Positions 56,695 to 64,000 of a stretch of 64,000 nucleotides of DNA are shown in pieces (positions within the stretch are counted from its first letter, which is position 1; each line of letters starts with the position of its first letter). The stretch spans positions 258,705 through 322,704 of the forward strand of contig CAJNOL010000023.1 in assembly GCA_905250125.1 (NCBI GenBank), read 5' to 3'. The DNA is from Rotaria sordida (lineage: Eukaryota > Rotifera > Eurotatoria > Philodinida > Philodinidae). The position numbers and the translations under genes were made by a program. The notes below the pieces were generated by a model. That model saw only the letters and a program-made list of their open reading frames with translations. It was not told the origin of the DNA and made no database searches.

Positions 56695-57220
56695 TTGATT
56701 CTTCTGTTGTTCAGGATTCTTCTTATTTATTCTGTTAATTCTGTTGTTCTCTTCTCTAGTTTTTTTTGGAAATAAATATATTCTCTCTCATCTAGTTACA
56801 CCATCTAATTATCTCTTATGTTTAACGGTTGCGTGTATACACCAATTGAAATTTTTTTCTCTTCTGTCATACATTGTCGTCATACGTGTCAAAGTTAATT
56901 TTGATTCATGTATCAATATATATTTCACTTTATTGAATATTGTACTGATGGATATATAATCAAAAATAAATTTTTTTTTAAATAAATATTCATTTACTTA
57001 AGAATGCATATCGTGTAGAAGTACCCAAATGTTAAAGTTAGCACTTCTGCCCGCCTTTTGTCAAACCCTGGTTATACGTTCGCCTTTTTTCTCAGGGCTA
57101 ATATATTCAGATACTTTTCATTTCTTACCCAAAGACAATGAAATAATAATTTAAGAAAGATCATTTTGCCTTTTGTTTTAGAAAATTAGTATTAATCATA
57201 TTTAAAAATAAAAGAACATA
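56695..57220. other. Spacer between transposon relic and DUF4386 gene
   Basis: The 56744-56959 (+) frame is A/T-driven with no domain. From about 57000 the composition is slightly less A/T-rich up to the DUF4386 start. No obvious promoter element or bacterial ribosome-binding site. Confidence 0.45.
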
Positions 57221-57949
57221 ATGCCTGATGTTTCACAACGTAAAGCTGCATTAGTGGCAGGATTCTCAATTTTAATCATGGCAATTCTTGCAGGGTTTGC
57301 CTATGGTTTTGTTCTCCAAAGTCTTATTGTGCCTGATAATGCAACTTTAACAGCCAATAATATTAAGTCTTCCATGATGCTATTTCGTGTTGGCATTTGT
57401 AGCTTTCTTGTCGTGCTTATCTGTGATGTGTTGGTAGCCTGGGCACTTCATGTTTTTCTCAAACAAGTAAGTGAAAATCTTTCTTTGGTTACTGCCTGGT
57501 TTCGGCTTGTCTATTCAGCAATTTTGGGAACTGCTCTACTAAATTTAGTTTTTGTTGTGTTATTATTGAATGGTGCAAATTACTTGTCTGTTTTTGAAAT
57601 AACTCAGTTAAATGCTTTGGTAACGTTTTTTTTAAATGCATTTAATAATATTTGGTCTATTGGATTAGTTGTCTTTGGATGTCATCTTTACGTCCTTGGT
57701 TATTTAGTTTTTAAATCTGGTTATATTCCCAAAATATTTGGCGTTTTATTAATCATTGCTTCTTTGTGTTACCTAACCAGCCATTTTGCTAATTTACTAT
57801 TACCCAACTACGAAAAATATAAAGCAACAGTTGAATTATTTCTTAGCTTACCTATGATTGTTGGTGAGTTGGGATTCGGTTTGTGGCTTTTATTCAAAGG
57901 TGGTATAGTATCCGAGAGTGAGGGTGATTCAAACAAAAAAACAGACTGA
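57221..57949 (+). CDS. DUF4386 family membrane protein, likely of bacterial origin
   Basis: A single 242-residue exon. Six to seven hydrophobic segments (about residues 10-32, 55-78, 95-118, 135-160, 168-190, 205-225). Family landmarks are ALHVFLKQVSENLSL, VTAWFRLVYSAI, IWSIGLVVFGCHL, LGYLVFKSGYIPKIFGVLLI and VGELGFGLWLLFKGG. DUF4386 proteins are common in Bacteroidetes, Cyanobacteria and Actinobacteria and have no established function. It lacks introns and stands alone between transposon debris, which fits horizontal transfer. The reading frame is intact with no eukaryote-specific additions. An assembly contaminant is unlikely because the flanks are ordinary A/T-rich host-type DNA, but long reads across the junctions would settle it. 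Start chosen at the first Met; there is no signal peptide upstream. Confidence 0.9.
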   Translation: MPDVSQRKAALVAGFSILIMAILAGFAYGFVLQSLIVPDNATLTANNIKSSMMLFRVGICSFLVVLICDVLVAWALHVFLKQVSENLSLVTAWFRLVYSAILGTALLNLVFVVLLLNGANYLSVFEITQLNALVTFFLNAFNNIWSIGLVVFGCHLYVLGYLVFKSGYIPKIFGVLLIIASLCYLTSHFANLLLPNYEKYKATVELFLSLPMIVGELGFGLWLLFKGGIVSESEGDSNKKTD

Positions 57950-59744
57950 CCTATAAATTTTATAAATAAAAATCAATCTGTTAATCTTAACTCTTGCTTT
58001 CCAGCAATTGACTTTTGTCGAAATAATTAAATAAATAGATATAAATAATTAGATGTGCTCAATCGAATTATTGACCTTTTGAGTCTGATAGTAGCAAAAA
58101 TGCTACACATGTTCTATGATTCTTTTACACAACGTACTTCATAAGGATTAATGCATAATCCTTTCAAAAGAAATGTAAAAGAACGTTCTAGAATTTTCTG
58201 AAACCATCCATAAAAAAAGATTTATGATCATTCATCCAGAAAATTTTAGAATGTTCTCATATATCTCTTAGAACTATTTATATGCAATTAGGCATACACC
58301 AATATCAAACCCCTTGGGTATTGATATTGAAAGTATTGATTGGAATTCATATTGTCGCTGTTAATGTTGTTTGATGCTGGAGTATTCTTAGTATTAGTAT
58401 TGAAGGTATTAATATTGATTGGTGTTGGAGTATTGTTGGTATTGAGATTGTAAGTATTGGTATTGGCCAGGAAATATTGCTCTTGAGTGCTATTCTCTAT
58501 AGTTTCTAGCAGATGGTAAACAGCTTAACACCATCTACCTGAAAGCATTAATGTTACAGAAACACCCAAACGATTCCTATGACCAGCAAAATGATTTAGT
58601 CTTTTTATTACATATACTCTACATAGTTTGAAATGAGTCATCGTTAGATAATGAACTGGTTCTTCTTTAATGTTTGGTTTCATCTCAATTTATTTATGAA
58701 AAATTTTTCGTTATTTATATCACAATATCTCACATCCAGGATTTAGTCGAGAGTTGAATCCAGACGCAAGATACAAGCACAGCGTCAAGGACATTCACAC
58801 AAAGAGATAAAGAATAAAGACAAAGAGGGGTCAAGGTGCGTTTAAAGAGAAATTGATTCAAAGCATATCATGCGATGTTTCGTCCTTGCTTAAGAAACTC
58901 GTCATCAGGTCATTTCGAATTTCATATTGTCTTAATCAATTCTTCGGAGAATAAGAAATAAAAAACAGCTAAAGAAAGAATAATCAATATTTTTGATATT
59001 TAAAGAAATATCATTCATCTATCAGAATAATTAGGTGTACTTTGTTTATATCATTGAGGATGGATGAAGGTTTCGAAGATTTCGATCGGCTCGCTTTTTT
59101 TTTTACAAAGATGAAGTTGAAGAAAATTTTAGTTTTTGAGAGTGAGGGTGGGTGAGATAAGCTATCACAATACATAGATGTATGTCATAATTGCTGATAA
59201 AAATGTATAACACCTAATAGAGCATGTTATATAAGGAGGATAGCTGTTTGAAGAATGAGAAAGATTGTATTGTAAAGAGGTTTTGTTGATTGGTGTCGAT
59301 ATGGGTGGTATTATCGTGTTGAATAATGTAGAATAATCCAAGTTATCCCTCGGTAAAGGTAGGGCTTTGATGAACTGTTCATTGATGAGGTATCTACTTC
59401 GGATAATAGGAACGATTGTGATCAATCGGAATCTCAAAACATCTGACTAGATGAATAGTACCAGGAAGCCTTGAGATCGACACTCGTGTCATTTTCAAGA
59501 TGAAAATAACAACGATTTATTGCTCATATTTAATCTGAAATGCAAATGTGAATAGTAGATAGAGCGTTTGATCACGATGAGCTATAGTGCGACTACGAAA
59601 ATAAAATCAGTCGTATTTATATTTATATTTTATGGATGATTCGATACCGATAAATGTGAACAAGTAAGAAATGAATGCAGTGTCTTGTTAAGAATAGTTT
59701 CATGAACACATGTCTGTGCTCTTTTTAATAGCGATGGTTAGAAT
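57950..59744. other. Intergenic region, no supported gene
   Basis: Contains a degenerate GTATTGATATTG-type minisatellite at 58310-58470. The 59165-59437 (-) frame, 90 residues and Ile/Pro/Thr-rich, has no domain. Several GC-richer patches (58740-58920) may be transposon debris without clear ends. Confidence 0.5.
58310..58470. repeat. Degenerate ATTGGTATTG minisatellite
   Basis: Repeats of GTATTGATATTGAAAGTATT, TATTGGAGTATT and TGGTATTGAGATTGTAAG words at 6-12 nt spacing. Non-coding. Confidence 0.6.
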
Positions 59745-60848
59745 CAGAGTTGTAACCGGACCGGCAGACCGGCCGGTCTGGTTCGGTTCGGTCCGGTCCT
59801 GTTCGGTAGAAGATTCCTTACCGGCGGGTAGAACCAACTTTTTCTTTACCGGCCCGGTCTGAATTTTTTTGAATTTTCCCCTATTTTTTTCCCGAAAAAA
59901 TGATCAAAAAGGTGGTTTTCTTCGAATATCAAAAACTTTTTACTAATATCGAAGACTATTTTGGTAAAAAAAAAACTGTATCAAACTATCCTATTGAGTC
60001 AAAATTTGTCATGGATCTTTTTATATTTATCCAATTCATGTGGATACGACGTTCTGCCCATATAGTTCAAGGAACGACATTTTATCATTTAAAACAGTTT
60101 TTATTGGCCAAAACTATCGTTTATTATACCTAAACGTCGTTTCAGAAAAGAAAATAGCTGGATATTGATCTTCGTAAACAGCACAGACATGTTATCATGT
60201 GTATATAAGCTCGAATGCATACAAGAACGTTTCCGTACCGTTTACGAAGGTCAATTTCTAGCTATTTTCTGTTCTGAAACGACGTTTAGGTATGATAAAC
60301 AGTAGCTTTGGTCAATAAGAACTGTTTTAACCGACAAAATGCCGTTTCCTGAACCGCATGAGCGTTGTTCAAATAAAATCAAATGATTAATTGTTTAGCA
60401 TTGTAGTTTATCATGGATTTATACTTCCTATTATTTATTATATATAGTCCTCACAGACACGAAAGATGACAAAGCGAGTATAGCATACAAGGTAGATTAA
60501 ACATACGAGCAATAAATAGAGCTCATATTTGATGAATAGTTAATCAAAATGCAAAATTAACATAGAATTTATGGTTGTATGAACTTTCGTGCTCACCAAC
60601 AGATATCGAGAAACAGAAAATATATGAAAGCAAATAGTAAAAAGCACTGCAGTGGCGAAATAGTACTTTTATATCATAGCTGTAGTGATTAGAAGGAGTA
60701 TATGACTCATCTAGGTGTTGATTTGAGTGTTATAGGGTCAGAAAACATAAGAATAATTTATACGGTATACCGACCGGTCCGATCCGGTCTGATCAGTTAG
60801 ACCCGTACTGGTACCGGTAAGGAAAAAACCCTATTGGTTACAACTCTG
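59745..60848. mobile_element. hAT-like element with CAGAGTTG ends and internal palindrome
   Basis: Left end CAGAGTTGTAACCGGACCGG, right end GGTTACAACTCTG, i.e. 13-nt perfect terminal inverted repeats continued by GC-rich subterminal CCGGTCCGGT-type motifs (59755-59870 and 60768-60825). CAGRG-type ends are typical of hAT elements. Flanking 8-mers (GTTAGAAT and GTTAATGG) agree only in part, so the target duplication is decayed. The 59900-60133 frame is not transposase-like. About 1.1 kb, non-autonomous. Confidence 0.75.
60065..60354. repeat. 290-bp near-perfect palindrome
   Basis: Two ~145-nt arms meeting near 60209. Left-arm blocks ACCTAAACGTCGTTTCAGAA, GAAAATAGCT and CTTCGTAAAC return inverted as GTTTACGAAG, AGCTATTTTC and TTCTGAAACGACGTTTAGGT. 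There is almost no spacer. Such a palindrome would form a long RNA hairpin or DNA cruciform. It lies inside the hAT-like element. Confidence 0.8.
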
Positions 60849-61668
60849 GTTAATGGTACAATATCTATACACATTGAAAAAACCGTTTTCGTAGGCAGAT
60901 GAATTCTTAAAACAAAGGTTTGTAAATATCATTCGTTCAAATATCAAATGATCTGAATATTCGTTCAAGTTTAGAAATCTATACAGACCTTCATCTGACT
61001 ACAAGTAATCAAAAGTTTCTAATAATGATAAACCAACTAATTTGTTAAATGTGGTGATCGTCATTTTATGTCTCTTTCTTCGCCACTCCTTCAAATGAGC
61101 GATACTTATCCTTAAACTGATAGAGAGAAATGAGACGAAAACACACACTCTCTCTTTTAAATTGTGTTGATCTGACTATTTTAATGCTTTGAAAAATTTC
61201 CTATATAAGAATGTAAGTGGTTTGTTCATATAGTCGTTTTGACAGACGGATAAAGGAATGTTTTCTCTTTTGTGGAGATAATTACTGGAAGGATCGACGC
61301 AGGATACGAAAACAATCCGTTGAAAGGAAAAAGATAGTATTAAAAAAAGCTTGTCAGTATAGACCTCAAGAAATCTAAACAGTGAAATTTCTCTCTTTAA
61401 CCGATTAAACGCCGCGGAATTCGTGAGGGCAATGCCACCAAAGTAGGAAACACGAACGTCGCAGAAATATGCTTTTTTTACTTGTTCTGTATGTCACAGT
61501 TCCTGTGATATTAAAAGTTTAAATACTCTATTAATCTTTATTTTTTCTTTCTTTATTATAGCTAAAAGATTTAGAAGAAACAAAACGATCACAAAAAAAA
61601 ATCACAAAAAATATTTGTGCCACGTGCATAGCTAGGTCTCTCGTGTTCCATTTTTGGCATTCATATTC
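60849..61668. other. Intergenic, nothing recognised
   Basis: No open frame, RNA gene or paired repeats seen between the hAT-like element and the small gene at 61669. Confidence 0.45.
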
Positions 61669-62755
61669 TTATTTTTTCTTCCATCCAGGTTCTCCTTGTT
61701 TTTGTAATTCTGTTTTCTTTTGTCCATACTGATAATGACTTCCATCCTTCAATATTTCTCCATCTTTATTGGCCGGATGATAATGAGCGTATTCTCCTGG
61801 TTTGTGTGCAGTATGATGAATTGGTGTACGGCCTCCACTATGACTTCTTGCACGATCTCTTGCTTCAGTTCGATTTGGAGAATGTTTGAAATGTAGACGA
61901 GGATCACCGCTGCCACCAACTTGGCGATGAACATCATCTTGACGACTCGGTCCTAACAAGCAGAAATAAAAACATAGAAAGCGACTAAACGTAATGAACT
62001 GAATTTTATTTAATTGAAAAGAGGTTATGATCAAAACTAATTTAGGAGGAAAAGTCCCTAACAATCTCCTCTCTTTTGAACTAAAACTTAGTGGCTAATG
62101 GATAATCCAGTGTGTAGATTCCGAATCTGTGTCACCCATCTTGCTAGTTCTCCAGAGATTGGTCTTAAGAAAAACTAGGTCATGGATTCCAGAGAATATT
62201 TGACGACAAGAAATTTTCTCGACAATTCAAATGAAAGAGCGTTTTGGAATAGCTACCAAGAACAACTTTTGAAATTTTTGAGGAGGCTTTTGGCTCATTT
62301 TTGTGGGCAAAACACTGAAACTCCGAGACTTACTTGTATGTGTCTCACAGTTTCTGCCCACAAAAGTAACTTCAAGCCTTCCAAAACTTTTGCAACATGA
62401 CTTCCCGTAGATGTTCCGATGTGCTCTATCATTGGAGCAGATTAGAAACACATTTTGTGATCGACAAGTCTCCGAAATCCAAGGTCCAGTTTTTTAGAAA
62501 GATGTTTTGATAAAAACCAGTATGATATTTGAAATCAGCCGCTCGATTACCTATTGTCAAACTGTATTTTAGCCGAAAAACGATTCCACATCTGGGATCT
62601 TTCTTAGTTAGCCTTTGGGTTTAAAAACGCATTTCTTTTTGTCGTGTTCTATAGATTTTTCAAATCCTCGTTCCGTATCTCTATTGGGCTCCTCTCTACT
62701 TGAAAATAAACGCTATAATTTTTTACTCACTCTCCTTTTTGCTTGATTCAGACAT
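61669..62755 (-). CDS. Small hydrophilic protein of unknown function
   Basis: Exons 62731-62755 and 61669-61952, joined in phase 1 across a 778-nt GT-AG intron, give 102 residues starting MSESSKKERPSRQDD. The protein is rich in His, Gly, Lys, Arg and Gln with almost no hydrophobic residues and looks fully disordered. A distinctive block is GGRTPIHHTAHKPGEYAHYH followed by DGEILKDGSHYQYG. I do not recognise the family; the composition resembles stress or desiccation hydrophilins, but this is only compositional. The longer open frame beginning at 62064 reads through intron sequence and is not preferred. The intron contains a small foldback. A competing frame (61749-61937) on the same strand is a shadow. 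Confidence 0.6.
62255..62400. repeat. Small imperfect foldback in intron
   Basis: GAGGAGGCTTTTGGCTCATTTTTGTGGGC-type sequence near 62278-62310 returns inverted near 62350-62392 (GCCCACAAAAGTAACTTC, then GCCTTCCAAAAC). Arms ~45 nt with mismatches, loop ~40 nt. Both strands are open over this stretch, without domain support. Confidence 0.5.
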
Positions 62756-63117
62756 GTTCCTTTTAATTTATTTTTCAAAATAATTGCTGAAATGATATTT
62801 CGTCTTCGTAGTAGTCGACTTCTTTCAGAAAACGTAGGACATTTCAATCAAAGCAACAACAAAATAACGAAGTATTTTTTCTGTCACACAATCTCTTTCC
62901 TTCCATTGGTATATATAATGGTAGAAAAAAACCAAGATGAATAATGAGTCATCGTTGTGTCATTCTGTCGTTGGTAAGAAGATAAAAAGGATAGAGAAAG
63001 AACATATGCGTTGTAGGTGGTAATCTATATATTAGATAGAGGGCACTTAGATCTATATACTAGATATTAAAAATAAAAAACGAAAAGACCAAAAATTTTG
63101 GGTCAGGAAAGGGGGGA
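62756..63117. other. Upstream region of the small hydrophilic gene
   Basis: Should contain the promoter of the gene starting at 62755. A TATATATAAT run occurs at 62909-62918. No gene or repeat recognised. Confidence 0.4.
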
Positions 63118-64000
63118 GTCCTCTTAAGGTGGCCCCCTTAGAATATCGAGTTTTTCAAGGGAATATCGAAGTTGAGTTTTTATTATAGAAAGGTGCAGCG
63201 AAGCTTCCTCCTTCAGAATATATATAACTTTTTGGAAAATGAACAGATTTTCAAAGACTTATCACATGAAATTTTGACTCCACTACCATATTTTCGGAGA
63301 AATTTTCGTGGTTTTTAAAGTTTTTCAGTTTCAGAAAAACTGTGTTGTCACTTGCATTATCTTTGAATAGAACATTTTTATATTAACCAGCATGTCTGAT
63401 GGAGTTAGCTACCTTTATCTATTACGTATTCTAAAACGGTCCACTGGAATATATAAAAAATATACCATTGTAATATGATTTATTCTGAATTTGAATGCAA
63501 AAATCCATTTCTAAAACTTGTTTAGCGTTTTTCTCAAAACACGGTTTCTAGACAGGAAAATTAAAATAACTTTCCCTTGGTTCAAGGTATCATCGATGTT
63601 TTTTTTTCTGTTGTAAAGGTCTTGATCAGAGCTAACTTTTTATCGAACAGATTTTAGATATTTGATTCCAGGGCTAAGAAAAGTGGAATTTACTGTCGTG
63701 GAGCGACATTTTTTTATGCTAATGTTGCACACTATGTCCACAAAAATGATCATAAAAAATGAATGGAAGGTAGTTTCAAAATTCTGTTCGATAAAAAGTT
63801 GCTCACATAGACTAGCTTTAATTTGAAACCAGTCCGAGCTCTAAATCCCTTCTAACGATGAAGTTATTTCAATTCTCCTAGAAGATAAGAAAACAAGTCG
63901 GAAGTTCGGTTTAGTCAGGCATATCGGACTGAAATTTTCATCACAAGCGTTTCTCACTAGGGTCAATTGTTCCAGGAAATTTCAACTCAAACGATCCATT
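63118..64000. mobile_element. Non-autonomous DNA transposon relic, copy 2 (runs off the window)
   Basis: Same orientation and block order as 10961-11723: CTTCAGAATATATA, GACTTATCACA, TTTTTATATTAACCAGCATG, GGTCCACTGGAATATAT, AAATATACCATTGTAATATG, AAAAAATGAATGGAAGGTAG. Similarity is clear to about 63795 and weak beyond. The right terminus is not identified within the window. Confidence 0.75.

Noticed and set aside
61749..61937. 62-residue minus-strand frame overlapping the small hydrophilic gene
   Set aside because: Shifted frame within the same exon; the chosen frame joins the first exon in phase and ends in a natural stop.
1..64000. tRNA genes
   Set aside because: I scanned by eye for box A and GGTTCGAAT-type box B pairs at tRNA spacing and found none with a cloverleaf; a covariance-model scan would be more sensitive.
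1..64000. Bdelloid telomeric TGTGGG arrays or Athena-type reverse transcriptase
   Set aside because: No such arrays and no reverse-transcriptase motifs were seen, so the window is probably not subtelomeric.

Overview
The window is eukaryotic nuclear DNA. It is very AT-rich, with multi-exon genes, mostly 50-70 nt GT-AG introns, many A/T tracts and many small transposon relics. Several features together point to an asexual bdelloid rotifer (Rotaria or Adineta type), which is an inference rather than proof: a decayed mono-ADP-ribosyltransferase of the kind bdelloids carry in large numbers, intronless genes of bacterial or fungal look (a quorum-quenching-type lactonase, a DUF4386 membrane protein, an isopenicillin-N-synthase-like oxygenase), and polypyrimidine-AG sites just upstream of some start codons that would suit spliced-leader trans-splicing.

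Layout. 0.1-1.9 kb: a C1GALT1-like glycosyltransferase (+) with a complete 5S rRNA gene inside its only intron, converging on a small unknown gene (-). 4.7-9.5 kb: a FAM114A/NOXP20-family gene (-) whose two long introns are filled with foldback and inverted-repeat elements. 9.5-15 kb: mostly intergenic, with a 0.76-kb inverted-repeat transposon relic and the ART pseudogene. 15.1-22.9 kb: a 21-exon SLC4 bicarbonate transporter (-). 26.7-28.4 kb: PNKP DNA-end repair enzyme (-). 30.3-31.1 kb: intronless metallo-beta-lactamase-fold lactonase (-). 31.9-35.8 kb: ABCB9/TAP-like half transporter with two candidate first exons and a GC-AG intron (-). 36.6-39.5 kb: neutral sphingomyelinase (-). 39.7-41.6 kb: proteasome lid subunit Rpn8/PSMD7 (-). 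44.9-49.6 kb: a nucleolin-like protein with the RGG domain at its N terminus and tandemly duplicated acidic exons (-). 49.8-50.8 kb: porphobilinogen synthase (-). 51.9-52.9 kb: 2OG-Fe(II) oxygenase (-). 54.3-56.7 kb: tandem repeats and an ISXO2/Merlin-like transposase pseudogene split by a 1076-bp inverted-repeat element with a perfect 8-bp target duplication. 57.2-57.9 kb: DUF4386 protein (+). 59.7-60.8 kb: hAT-like element containing a 290-bp palindrome. 61.7-62.8 kb: a small hydrophilic protein gene (-). The right edge holds a second copy of the 0.76-kb relic.

The genes do not form one pathway. Most are conserved housekeeping functions (DNA repair, ion transport, proteasome, haem synthesis, lipid turnover, nucleolar RNA binding). 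The accessory interest lies in four things: the intronless genes that look acquired, which interleave with transposon relics towards the right half; the intronic 5S gene; the exon-duplicated nucleolin-like gene; and the fact that almost every unusually long intron contains a recognisable mobile-element remnant. Exon coordinates were worked out by hand from splice signals and reading-frame continuity; every multi-exon gene listed sums to a whole number of codons.
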